NCBI RefSeq assembly: GCF_001909055.1
Contig: NZ_LVWI01000002.1
Location: 538,851 to 602,850, forward strand
DNA length: 64,000 nt
Source: Paenibacillus helianthi
Lineage (GTDB): Bacteria > Bacillota > Bacilli > Paenibacillales > Paenibacillaceae
Reading direction: 5' to 3'
Of this stretch, positions 18,719-27,016 are shown in pieces. A program made the translations under genes and the position numbers. Positions within the stretch are counted from its first letter, which is position 1. Each line of letters begins with the position of its first letter. The notes under the pieces are model-generated. The model was not told the DNA's origin, searched no databases, and was given only the letters and a program-made list of their open reading frames with translations.

Positions 18719-18737
18719 TACTGATTATTAATCAGTA
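18719..18737 (-). other. Palindrome at the start of the leuS leader RNA
   Basis: TACTGATTA-T-TAATCAGTA is a perfect inverted repeat of nine bases per arm. It lies only a few bases after the predicted transcription start, ahead of T-box stem I, and may cap the 5' end of the RNA or bind a regulator. Confidence 0.55.
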
Positions 18738-18748
18738 ATGTTCCCCAC

Positions 18749-18778
18749 ATTATATACAAAAGAAGCAGTTAGAGTCAA
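18749..18778 (-). promoter_or_regulatory. Sigma-A promoter of the leuS leader
   Basis: TTGACT (18778-18773) and a perfect TATAAT (18754-18749) are spaced by 18 bases on the minus strand. Confidence 0.85.
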
Positions 18779-18841
18779 TGATTTCCGCTTGCGGCTGCAG
18801 TGAATCAGCAATCTATGAGCGATACGCCCTCATTATTCGGC

Positions 18842-19909
18842 TTACACCGGCTTCCGACGTATATAATACGCGAGAAAATGCTGAATCACTACTTTGCCGG
18901 CCGCGAAAACCGGTACAGCCAGGATCAGACCGATCATTCCGGCCACTTCTCCACCCACCAGCAGCGCAAAAATAATCAGCAGCGGGTGCAGATGCAGCCG
19001 TCGTCCCACCACCTGCGGCGAAATGACGTTGCTCTCCAGCATCTGGCAGAGGGTGTTAACCACAGCAACGAGCAGCACGAGGCGAAGCGAGAGGGTCGAA
19101 GCCATTACAATCGCAGGTGCTGCACCCAGAAACGGCCCCATATACGGAACAATGTTGAATACCGCCACCACACAAGCAAACAGCAGCGCGTAAGGCATGC
19201 CGATAATCGCATAGCCGATGTAGGCCAGTACCCCGATAATCAGACAGACCAAAAACTGGCCACGGATGTAGTTGCCAAGCGCGTCATCAATATCCTTAAG
19301 TAGCTTGACCATATACTTGCGGCGCGAGCGTGGCAGACAAGCGACAACGGTCCGTTCGAATACATCGAAATCCTTGAGAATGTAGAACACCAGAAAAGGC
19401 ACGATAAAGGCATTGAACAGCAGACCAATGGTCGAACCAATGTTATCGAGAAAATGGGAGATTCCTGCAGCCAGTCGGTTTTCCAGCTGAAAAAACCAGT
19501 TATTCATGCCCATCTCGACACCAGGCGGAATCAATCTGTTATTCATGTTACGCATGAGTCCCTGTGCATGTAGTGTCATCTCCGGCAAATGCTCGTTCAA
19601 TTCTTCAAGCTGCTCGATGAACATCGGAATCAGATTGATGGCAATAACTGCGAGCGAGGTCAGAAATACGGCATAGATGAGCAACACGGCAACACTGCGC
19701 GGCATTTTTCTCCCGGCGAGCATACTCACTACGGGATTCAGCACATACGAGATAATCATAGCCGCCAGGAACGGCGCAAGGATGGCTTTGAGAAAGACGA
19801 AAACTCCCATTAACATCGGACGGAGGAGCCAAACGAAATATAATATGATCAGGGCAAGCAGTACTCCGATCATCCGGCGGAACCATTTACTTTGGGACCA
19901 TTGCTCCAT
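18842..19909 (-). CDS. AI-2E family transporter / permease (YrrI-like)
   Basis: This 355-residue protein belongs to the AI-2E transporter (UPF0118) family, with about eight membrane segments, a central extracytoplasmic helical insert (about 95-165) and the conserved C-terminal region containing GYAIIGMPYALLFACVVAVFNIVPYMGPFLGA. Family members have been proposed as exporters or Na+/H+ antiporters, so the substrate is not known. The start at 19909 is preceded by AGGGAGTG; a longer frame upstream carries an unrelated N-terminus. In Bacillus yrrI lies in the same neighbourhood. Confidence 0.88.
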   Translation of the reverse strand: MEQWSQSKWFRRMIGVLLALIILYFVWLLRPMLMGVFVFLKAILAPFLAAMIISYVLNPVVSMLAGRKMPRSVAVLLIYAVFLTSLAVIAINLIPMFIEQLEELNEHLPEMTLHAQGLMRNMNNRLIPPGVEMGMNNWFFQLENRLAAGISHFLDNIGSTIGLLFNAFIVPFLVFYILKDFDVFERTVVACLPRSRRKYMVKLLKDIDDALGNYIRGQFLVCLIIGVLAYIGYAIIGMPYALLFACVVAVFNIVPYMGPFLGAAPAIVMASTLSLRLVLLVAVVNTLCQMLESNVISPQVVGRRLHLHPLLIIFALLVGGEVAGMIGLILAVPVFAAGKVVIQHFLAYYIRRKPV

Positions 19910-20033
19910 GAATGTACACTCCCTAGCGGTAATTCTGGACTGGCTTCCTAGATAAGTATATGTATACCCGCAGCAAAATAACCGCCGTTTTCTCGTTCTT
20001 GCGGCAGCTTCCTTTAGAGATTCTGTGATCTTC

Positions 20034-20085
20034 GCAAAAAACGCCCAAATCCCCTGCCGCATGTTGCTGCAAGGAGTTTTGGGCG
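20034..20085 (-). terminator. Terminator after the zinc-ribbon gene
   Basis: CGCCCAAA and TTTTGGGCG arms with inner CTGC/GCAG pairing form a hairpin ending in TTTTTTG on the minus strand. Confidence 0.75.
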
Positions 20086-20130
20086 CATTAGGCAATATGT
20101 AATTCTGCTCCTGAACCAGTTGTCACTGAT

Positions 20131-20340
20131 TTAAGAAGACGCATGAATCTGCGGGAAATCCTGGGCAATCTCTTCCCCGGAGAACAAATCGTCAAGCGAG
20201 CTGAGTGTGCCGTCTTCTTCAACCTGATACACGGACATTTTCTCGCCGTTGACCGTCAGTTCGATGAAGCAGCCCCAGCAATAGAACTGGTGGGAACCGA
20301 TCTTGCCGATATCCTTGGAGTTGCAGTTTGGACACTTCAT
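20131..20340 (-). CDS. Small zinc-ribbon protein
   Basis: A 69-residue hypothetical protein starting MKCPNCNSKDIGKIG. Two Cys pairs (CPNC and CWGC) about 18 residues apart suggest a zinc ribbon, followed by a short beta-type region (ELTVNGEKMSVYQVEEDGTL) and an acidic tail. The ATG at 20340 is chosen over the one nine bases upstream because GGTGG is then about ten bases away rather than overlapping. It follows the PRC-barrel gene by 14 bases and is probably co-transcribed. Function unknown. Confidence 0.75.
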   Translation of the reverse strand: MKCPNCNSKDIGKIGSHQFYCWGCFIELTVNGEKMSVYQVEEDGTLSSLDDLFSGEEIAQDFPQIHASS

Positions 20341-20354
20341 ATAAAACATTCCAC

Positions 20355-20876
20355 CTATCCGTTAACAATATTAATGGCTTTTTGAAGCCGTTCTTCGCTC
20401 ATCGCGGGAACCAGTACGGAATTCTCCCCAATGGACATTCCATCAGAACAAGGCAGCCATTTGCGGCCTTCGATCAAATCAGTTACTAACCCGTCACTGA
20501 TTTCCAGCGCTACTATTGTGTTTCCCAACTTTTGGTCAAAATAAACATCAGATACGCGTCCGAGTATTGTTCCGGATGCCGTAAGCACCTGAAGATCCTT
20601 TAATTTATTTTTTCCCAAAAGAAATGTATAGGGTATATGGTCAGTGTCGGCCTTCACAATCGACTCTTTACTGCGGATCATGACAGCATCCTCGCCATAA
20701 GCGACGATATCTTCCCATGCCACAACTTTCACATGACTGGAGAAAAAAGTTTTACTTTCCAGTTCAATACCCGTTATATTCCAGTTTGAATCCAGTAAAA
20801 CGTCGACAATTTTGCCAATTTCGTTACCTTCTTCAACCTCGTATACAGCCAAGCCGATCATTTCTTGAAGTTTCAT
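20355..20876 (-). CDS. PRC-barrel domain protein (YrrD-like)
   Basis: This 173-residue cytoplasmic protein has two PRC-barrel-type repeats: one at about residues 1-75 (GLAVYEVEEGNEIGKIVDVL) and one at about 88-165 (LTASGTILGRVSDVYFD). PRC-barrels are small beta-barrels that bind RNA or proteins, as in RimM. YrrD sits in the same region in Bacillus. Its exact role is not known. AAAGGGGA precedes the ATG at a rather long distance. Confidence 0.8.
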   Translation of the reverse strand: MKLQEMIGLAVYEVEEGNEIGKIVDVLLDSNWNITGIELESKTFFSSHVKVVAWEDIVAYGEDAVMIRSKESIVKADTDHIPYTFLLGKNKLKDLQVLTASGTILGRVSDVYFDQKLGNTIVALEISDGLVTDLIEGRKWLPCSDGMSIGENSVLVPAMSEERLQKAINIVNG

Positions 20877-20970
20877 GGCTGTTTATGTCCCCTTTTACTT
20901 TGAGTGTACTTACGGGTTCCCTTAGGTTGAAGAGCACTCAAACTGTAACGGCAACGAGGCTACATTTAGC

Positions 20971-22122
20971 CTAATCCTTTTTACGCAGCCGGTTCAGGAT
21001 GGTTTCAACTTTTTGGGCCACGTACTCCATTTCTTCATTAGTATTACCCAAACCTGTGCTAAATCGAATCGCAGAGTTCAAAAGATCCTCCGGAAGCTGC
21101 ATCGCCTGCAGCACATGCGAGATTTCCAAAGAACCTGAGGTGCAGGCTGAACCGCTCGCGGCAGCAATCCCCTCCATATCAAGGTTCATCAGCAGCACAT
21201 CGGTTCTTGCTCCGGGAAAGCTCAAATTCAGTATCCCGGGCAAAAATTCCTGCCTGTCTCCGTTAATCACGTAGCCCTTCCGCCCGATCCGGCGGTCCAG
21301 CTCCTCCAGCAATGCTGTTCGCAGCATAAGTGCCTTATCCCTGCGCTGGTCCAGCCCGGTTACTGCAAGCTCTACTGCCTTGGCAAACCCGGCTGAGTTC
21401 GCCAGACTTTCGGTTCCAGCCCGTCTGCCGCGTTCCTGGAGTCCGCCGTGCTGTCTCGGATGCAACGGGGCACCGCGCCGGACATACAACCCGCCGATCC
21501 CTTGGGGACCGCCTATTTTGTGGGCACTGAAGCTCATATAATCCACAGGCAGCTCACGTAGAGTAATAGGCAGCATCCCCAGTGCCTGTACAGCATCGAC
21601 ATGGAACAGAATCCCGTGCGCAGCAGCTAATCTGCCAATCTCTTGTATAGGTTCTACAGTTCCTACTTCATTATTCGCGTACATTACGCTGATCAGCACC
21701 GTATCTTCGCGCAATGCGGCTTCTACCTCAAGAGCAGATACCCGCCCTTCAGCATCTACTGGCAGATAAGTGACGGTGAAACCCTGCTTCTCCAGCGCTT
21801 CGCAGGTATGCAGCACCGCGTGATGCTCAACAGCTGTCGTAATGATATGTTTCCCTTGTTGGGCAGAGGCCGCAGCCGCTCCGAACAGGGCAAGATTATC
21901 GCTCTCCGTGCCGCCGCTGGTGAACACCCATTCATCTGGCGCACAGCCCAAAAAGCCCGCGATGGTATCGCGCGCGCCATTGATAATCTTTTTGGCGGAA
22001 CGTCCGTACGTGTGCACACTGGACGCATTGCCATATTGCTCAAGCAGCATATTATACATGACCTTGGCCACCTCCGGATGAACCGGGGTTGATGCAGCGT
22101 GGTCCAAATAGATCGGTTTCAT
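20971..22122 (-). CDS. iscS: Cysteine desulfurase (YrvO/IscS type)
   Basis: This PLP enzyme of 383 residues removes sulfur from cysteine. The PLP lysine is K202 in SAHKIGGPQG and the catalytic cysteine is C327 in SGSACTSGS, in a short loop context typical of NifS/IscS group I enzymes. In Bacillus the equivalent YrvO passes sulfur to MnmA for tRNA 2-thiouridine and is co-transcribed with mnmA behind cymR. Here cymR and mnmA lie 6 kb away, and mnmA is on the other strand. No scaffold iscU gene is adjacent. GCGGAG precedes the ATG. Confidence 0.93.
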   Translation of the reverse strand: MKPIYLDHAASTPVHPEVAKVMYNMLLEQYGNASSVHTYGRSAKKIINGARDTIAGFLGCAPDEWVFTSGGTESDNLALFGAAAASAQQGKHIITTAVEHHAVLHTCEALEKQGFTVTYLPVDAEGRVSALEVEAALREDTVLISVMYANNEVGTVEPIQEIGRLAAAHGILFHVDAVQALGMLPITLRELPVDYMSFSAHKIGGPQGIGGLYVRRGAPLHPRQHGGLQERGRRAGTESLANSAGFAKAVELAVTGLDQRRDKALMLRTALLEELDRRIGRKGYVINGDRQEFLPGILNLSFPGARTDVLLMNLDMEGIAAASGSACTSGSLEISHVLQAMQLPEDLLNSAIRFSTGLGNTNEEMEYVAQKVETILNRLRKKD

Positions 22123-22350
22123 AACGATGATCTCCGCTTCTGGTTATTCAGGATTTTCATACAGGACTACTCGATTATACTGCTGAACCTGGTCTTTTAC
22201 CACCTGTCAATAAACACAATATTGTAACATTTTAGGAGGGCCAGAACCAATACTTTCAGCTGGGCTTCAGCTTTTTTTCAGCTTTCTTTCCGATATAGTA
22301 ATGTGGGCTTTTAGGAAAATAGAGGAACATCTACTGAGAGGGGACAGCAA

Positions 22351-23214
22351 ATGTCACTATCCATTAACAACTATTACAATAAGAAGTATTACGACAACTA
22401 CGGTCTCACCAGTGGCAACACAACCGCTGCCCGGACACGTTCCTCCTCCATCGGAGAAGTAAAAGGCACAGGCCGTACAGATGCTGCAGATTTCAATGAA
22501 ATCGCCAAGTTGCTCTTCAATTTGGATGGAACGGATGAAACTGGAGGGGAAGACTTCACGAATAACTATTCCCCAGCCTCGCTGGGCTCCATACAGGGCT
22601 CCTTGTACGGCGGTGGGGATATGAGAGCTCAGTTAGCACAAATTCAAATGGGCTTAGGCTCTACTGGTATGGATTCAACCGCTTTGGCAGCTACTGATGA
22701 ATCCGGCAGCAGTCTGAGCTCATTGCAGAATCTGCTCGGCAGCAATGGTCTCTCCTATTTAAGCGGAGACGCGCTTTCTTCACTCCTTCAATCCGTTTCA
22801 TCTGATTCTTCTGTGGCCGGTTATAACGGTGTCAATACTTTGAATAGAGCCAATGCATCTACCGGAATTCCTGCAATGCTGCAAGCCATGGGCGGATTCA
22901 CCCCTGCTTTTGCCTGGGGTCTGAATAGCTTGGACAACTCAGACAGCTCTGATCATGCAGATAATATGGCCCGTACAAACGGGCTAAGCGGGTTAACATC
23001 ACTGGAGGCGGGTCTGACTTCAGAGGATATGAAGTCCGTACTGGCCCATCTGAAGAGCAGTCTTGAATCGGCTGCAAGCAACAGAAGCACATCTGCGGGC
23101 AAATCCAATCCACTGGCCACAGTCCAAACGATGTTGTCCCCGGTGAACTTCTCCAAGGTGACAAACAGTGAACTGTCTAACCTGTTCGGCAAGGTCCTGG
23201 GGACGTTGGCTTAA
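22351..23214 (+). CDS. Hypothetical Ser/Asn/Leu-rich protein
   Basis: I do not recognise this 287-residue protein. It starts with a Tyr/Asn-rich segment (INNYYNKKYYDNY), has no signal peptide or membrane segment, and is rich in Ser, Gly, Asn and Leu, with repeated short 'LSSLQNLLGSNGL'-like amphipathic stretches. The C-terminus has a hydrophobic-helical pattern (LSNLFGKVLGTLA). GAGAGGGGAC precedes the ATG. Base composition is like the host backbone. It stands alone on the plus strand between the cysteine desulfurase gene and a convergent DUF523 gene. It might be a lineage-specific structural or surface protein. Confidence 0.7.
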   Translation: MSLSINNYYNKKYYDNYGLTSGNTTAARTRSSSIGEVKGTGRTDAADFNEIAKLLFNLDGTDETGGEDFTNNYSPASLGSIQGSLYGGGDMRAQLAQIQMGLGSTGMDSTALAATDESGSSLSSLQNLLGSNGLSYLSGDALSSLLQSVSSDSSVAGYNGVNTLNRANASTGIPAMLQAMGGFTPAFAWGLNSLDNSDSSDHADNMARTNGLSGLTSLEAGLTSEDMKSVLAHLKSSLESAASNRSTSAGKSNPLATVQTMLSPVNFSKVTNSELSNLFGKVLGTLA

Positions 23215-23300
23215 GCAGGATCGGAACAGTTTGCAGAGGGAAAGTGAAGAGTAAAAGAAATTAATAATGATTTCCTCCAGTTGATCAGGAGCCCACTTCC

Positions 23301-23346
23301 AAAAAAGGCCGTTGCACAGGTTCGAAGCCTCTGCAGCAGCCTTTTT
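23301..23346. terminator. Bidirectional terminator between convergent genes
   Basis: AAAAAAGGCCGTTGCACAGG and its near complement ending GCAGCCTTTTT form a long stem between the Ser/Asn-rich gene and the DUF523 gene. Confidence 0.85.
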
Positions 23347-23368
23347 GTGCAGAACCCGCAGCTTATTT

Positions 23369-23842
23369 CTATAGAGAGTCCAATTCCTTCAATCTGGAAG
23401 CAAGCTGTTCCTCGGAAATGACCTCAATGCCACTGCGTCTAAGCAGCGCAGAGGTCACACCCTGGCCGGGAATCTTCAGGCCGGTGAAAGTCCCGTTGTA
23501 AATCATGGAGCTGCCGCAGGAAGGGCTGTTCTCCTTAAGAACTACGATTGTCGCCTCAACCCTCCGTGCTTGCTCAAGTGCCTCATAGGCACCTTGAATA
23601 TACATTCCGGTGACGTCATTTCCGAGCCGGTCTATGACCTTAGCCGTTCCGTCAAGCACCGCATCCCCGTCTCCGCCGACCATCTCTGCCGGTTCTCTCG
23701 GAGTGGAGAACCCGCCAAGGAGCTCAGGGCAGACGGCAACCGCCTGATTGTTGTCCAGCAGCTTCTGAATAGTCTCATCCAGGCAAGCCGTGCCGTTGTA
23801 TCTTACTTTCATGCCTGCCAGGCAGGAGCTTACTATAATCAT
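23369..23842 (-). CDS. DUF523 family protein
   Basis: This 157-residue protein starts MIIVSSCLAGMKVRYNG, the signature N-terminus of DUF523, and contains the conserved CPELLGGFSTPREPAE, LKENSPSCGS and YNGTF segments with several cysteines. AAGGAG precedes the ATG at 23842; a longer frame upstream has no ribosome site. The family is widespread and related in part to 2-thiouracil desulfidase proteins, but no function can be claimed here. Confidence 0.85.
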   Translation of the reverse strand: MIIVSSCLAGMKVRYNGTACLDETIQKLLDNNQAVAVCPELLGGFSTPREPAEMVGGDGDAVLDGTAKVIDRLGNDVTGMYIQGAYEALEQARRVEATIVVLKENSPSCGSSMIYNGTFTGLKIPGQGVTSALLRRSGIEVISEEQLASRLKELDSL

Positions 23843-23980
23843 AGGATGCACTCCTTCGCTATCATCCGCATCTTCCTTTATAATGGATGCTGAGAAATAC
23901 AAAGAGCATAGCATGAGGGCTTCAACACTGTAAACAAGCCCCCTGCCATAACTTCATAAATCCGGGGAGGCCACTGCAAG

Positions 23981-24298
23981 ATGTGCGGAAGATATACCAT
24001 TATGGTAAGCATGGAAGAATTGATGCTCCATTATTTTATCGAGGAAACCACCATTGTCCATTATGCACCGAAATACAATGCAGCCCCCATGCAGAATCTC
24101 CCGGCAGTCATTCATGACGGTAAGCAGAACAGACTCGGAGAGCTGCGCTGGGGGCTGGTGCCCTCCTGGTCAAAAGATGACAAGCAAGGCAGCAAAATGA
24201 TTAATGCGCGCCAGGAGTCGCTTCAGGACAAACCCTCCTTCAGGAACCTGATCAGCTCGCGCCGCTGCATCATTCCGGCAGACGGCTTCTTTTATTAA
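23981..24298 (+). pseudogene. Truncated SRAP (HMCES/YedK-like) protein
   Basis: SRAP proteins bind abasic sites in single-stranded DNA through the N-terminal Cys2 and form a protective crosslink. This 105-residue frame starts MCGRYTIMVSMEELM and reaches the conserved PADGFF motif, where the family continues with EW and about 110 further residues; here it ends in FY and a stop. The catalytic Glu and His half is lost. Composition is host-like, unlike the intact SRAP gene that follows. GGGGAGG lies upstream of the ATG. Confidence 0.8.
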
Positions 24299-24418
24299 AT
24301 GTCAATGATAAAGTCCTCCGTACATAAGAAGCTTGATATTAAGTAAAATGTCTAACATTTTATGCTTAAGGCATTAAATGACGTCAGAAGTCGAGAATTA
24401 AGGGAGGAGGATCTCGAA

Positions 24419-25087
24419 ATGTGCGGGAGATATACTTTAACTGTTACCTTAGAAGAATTAATTTCACGCTATATTCCAGAATCAGTGGGTCTATCGTATC
24501 ATGAACCTCGCTATAATATCAGTCCTTCCCAAATGGTTACAACGGTTATAAACGATGGACAAGCGAATCGTATGGGGATGCTTAAGTGGGGGCTTATTCC
24601 CTCTTGGGCGAAAGACCCTACTAAAGGTACAATAAATGCTCGTGCGGAAACTCTTCTTGAGAAACCATCATTTACGATTCCCTTTTTAAGGAAGAGGTGT
24701 TTGATTCCCGCGGACAGCTTTTTTGAATGGGAAACAACACCCACTGGAAAACAACCCATGCGATTTCTGTTGAAATCCGAAGCCATCTTTAGCTTTGCCG
24801 GCATCTATGATACCTGGACGGCGCCTGATGGAAAAAAAATAAGCAGTTTTGCCATCATTACATCAGAACCAAACTCGCTTGTTAAAAAAATTCATAATCG
24901 AATGCCGGTAATTTTAAAACCTGAAGATGAAGCCACCTGGCTGGATCGAACTCTACAGGATCCAACAACGTTAATGTCGCTCCTTCAACCATATCCGGCC
25001 GAAGTAATGATGGCGTACCCCGTTTCAGCTGAAGTTGGGAATGTAAAGAATGATTCTCCGAACTGTATCAAAGAGCTTAAAGAATAA
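24419..25087 (+). CDS. SRAP domain protein, abasic-site processing (YedK-like)
   Basis: A complete SRAP protein of 222 residues. Cys2 (MCGRYTLT), the WGLIPSWAKD segment, the catalytic glutamate in PADSFFEW and the histidine in KIHNRMPVIL are all present, so it should crosslink abasic sites in ssDNA. The start is the ATG preceded by GGGAGGAGG. It is AT-rich compared with the backbone and only about 45% identical by eye to the truncated copy upstream, so it is not a recent duplicate and was probably acquired with the island. Confidence 0.93.
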   Translation: MCGRYTLTVTLEELISRYIPESVGLSYHEPRYNISPSQMVTTVINDGQANRMGMLKWGLIPSWAKDPTKGTINARAETLLEKPSFTIPFLRKRCLIPADSFFEWETTPTGKQPMRFLLKSEAIFSFAGIYDTWTAPDGKKISSFAIITSEPNSLVKKIHNRMPVILKPEDEATWLDRTLQDPTTLMSLLQPYPAEVMMAYPVSAEVGNVKNDSPNCIKELKE

Positions 25088-25088
25088 A

Positions 25089-25125
25089 CAAATGCTTCTC
25101 TCTATCGGGGAAGCATTTGTTTTTT
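25089..25125 (+). terminator. Terminator of the intact SRAP gene
   Basis: CAAATGCTTC at 25089-25098 pairs exactly with GAAGCATTTG at 25110-25119, followed by six T residues. Confidence 0.95.
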
Positions 25126-25285
25126 AAAATCATTATCATGTGTTCTGGATCCCCTCTCATCCTTTTCAGGTATCTCAGCGTTTTTAGGCAAACCATTCCA
25201 TCTATTGTTTGAATTCTTCCAACCACTCCTCCTGCCCATCCAGTTTATAAACAAGGCTGTTTTCGCATAAATTGTTGCTTTCATG

Positions 25286-25320
25286 ACCACTCTATTACAG
25301 CTTGATATAATTCAGAGTGG
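25286..25320. repeat. Inverted repeat before the transposase gene
   Basis: CCACTCT and AGAGTGG lie about 20 bases apart immediately before the transposase ribosome site (GGGGGAGGTG). It may be part of an insertion-sequence end or an operator. No matching terminal repeat was found by eye on the right side. Confidence 0.35.
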
Positions 25321-25336
25321 GGGAGGTGTATAACAA

Positions 25337-26344
25337 ATGTGGACCAAGGTGTATGAAAACGCAAATGAACTCTCAGTTCAAGACCAATTGGAGCTGTTTA
25401 ATGCTCTTAAAAAGGATTTGTTCCCCGATCAACCAGAGAAGATAACAAAGTTGTTAAATCGTATTCGCGAAAGCCGTTTCAATGGCGGGATAGCTTGTGT
25501 GCATTGTGGTAGCACATCTGTAAAAAGAAACGAAAAATACAAGACACGCCAACGCTATCTTTGCAAGGATTGCAATAAAACATTTAATGATATGACTAAC
25601 ACCCCATTTTCAGGATCAAGGTATCCAGAGAAATGGGTCAAATTTATGGAAATGATGGTTGAAGGATATACATTACCTAAAATCGCTAAAAGGCTGGATA
25701 TCCATATTTCAACAGCCTTTTATTGGAGGCATAAGGTTCTGTATGCTTTACGCTCTTTAGACTTTAATCAACTTCAAGGCATTGTAGAGAGTGATGAAAC
25801 TTTCTTCTGTGAGTCTATGAAGGGAAGAAAAGTAACACATCGGAATGCAAAAAAAAGAGCTACTAAGGATGAGAAAAGGGGCATTTCTGACCTTAAGATT
25901 GCCGTTGTTGTTGCCCAAGATCGAAACCACAATATGATTGCTTTGAAGGCTGGCACGGGGCGTGTAAAAGCTGAAGAAATCGATTCTGTAATTGGTAAAT
26001 ACATCGATTCAAAATCGTTACTTTGTACTGACACAGCTACAAACTATAAGAAATTTGCGAAGTTAAAAGGGCTACAACACGAAACTATCAATGACAGCAA
26101 GAAACAGCGGGTCAAGAAAGGCATCTATCATATTCAAAATGTTTATAATTTTCATAGCCGATTAAAAACTTGGTTGAGACGCTTTCAGGGGGTTGCTACC
26201 AAGTATTTAGATAACTATCTATACTGGTTCAGGTGATTAGAAATAGACAAGCACTTGTCCTTTGAAAAGCAGGTGGGGCAAATGCTTATTTCAGCCTGCC
26301 GGAAATCTAATAAAACAACAGTGGAGTTTTTAAGGGCAGTTTAA
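25337..26344 (+). pseudogene. IS1595-like transposase with one in-frame TGA
   Basis: The frame runs 299 residues to YLDNYLYWFR, meets TGA at 26234-26236, and continues in the same frame for 35 more codons (LEIDKHLSFEKQ...EFLRAV) to TAA at 26342. IS1595 proteins normally read WFRWLE here, so a single TGG-to-TGA change fits. Features are an N-terminal zinc ribbon (CVHCGS...CKDC, about 55-82), a helix-turn-helix (LPKIAKRLDIHISTAFYW), and an ISXO2-type DDE domain with ESDETFF, CTDTATNY and HIQNVYNFHSRLK. The tail loss may or may not abolish activity. Terminal inverted repeats and target duplication could not be delimited. Confidence 0.85.
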
Positions 26345-26372
26345 AAGGACCACCGCGTGGTGACCTTTATAA
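26345..26372. other. Small hairpin after the transposase pseudogene
   Basis: AAAGGA-CCAC-CGC-GTGG-T-CCTTT forms an imperfect stem directly after the final transposase stop. It could be a terminator or part of the insertion-sequence end. Confidence 0.4.
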
Positions 26373-26381
26373 CGTGCAATC

Positions 26382-26939
26382 TTAAGTATTACTTTTTATT
26401 AGCAACGGCTTTTTTGCATCAATAATAATGGATACCATTCCTAATTGATTAATGGAATTCCTTGTATCAAACCGAAATGATCTTCCTATCTTCCCGTCCA
26501 TTTCGTTCCAGTATGTATAATGAAAATCTCCGTTCTCATAGCAATATTCCAACAACGTTACTTCAAACCCTGCCATTTCAAATACTGATACAAAAGTTTT
26601 TGCATCATAAACTATTTTATGAGATGCCGCAGGATGATTCGTTGGTCCAGGACCTCCGACTTGAACCATCTGTTAATACCAATCGTTACGGAAATTTTTA
26701 TCGGGAACTGCACAACGAATGTACCCACCAGGTTTTAAAAAATGATAACAATGCTTCGCCGCCGTAATCCCTTCCTCGTAAGTTAGATGTTCCCACACAT
26801 GTTCTGCCAAAAGTGCATCAATACTCTCTGGTTCAGATAATTTGATCCAACTTTCCAAAGACAGTAAATTCAATTCATCTTCTTGGGTATTAAGCCAACC
26901 ATCATACTTAGTCTGCCCTGCTCCAATGACCACTTTCAT
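26382..26939 (-). pseudogene. SAM-dependent methyltransferase cut by an in-frame TAA
   Basis: Two frames lie in exactly the same phase with one TAA (26675-26673) and one Gln codon between them. Read through, they make one class I methyltransferase-like protein: GAGQTKYDGWLNTQE, then EHVWEHLTYEEG and FLKPGGYIRCAVPDKNFRNDWY, stop, then QMVQVGGPGPTNHPAASHK and a C-terminal region ending DAKKPLL. A single substitution of a Gln/Lys/Tyr-type codon explains it. The start MKVVIGAG at 26939 is preceded by GGTGG. It is AT-rich and opposite in strand to its neighbours. Confidence 0.82.
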
Positions 26940-27016
26940 ATAAATACCACCATCCAATCTTGATTGAATAATACAACTTGCATTATATGTTATTCAACAA
27001 ATAAATCAATCGCATT

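Noticed and set aside
26667..26676. Two separate methyltransferase-like genes
   Set aside because: The two frames are in the same phase with one codon between them and together form one normal protein, so a single broken gene is more likely.
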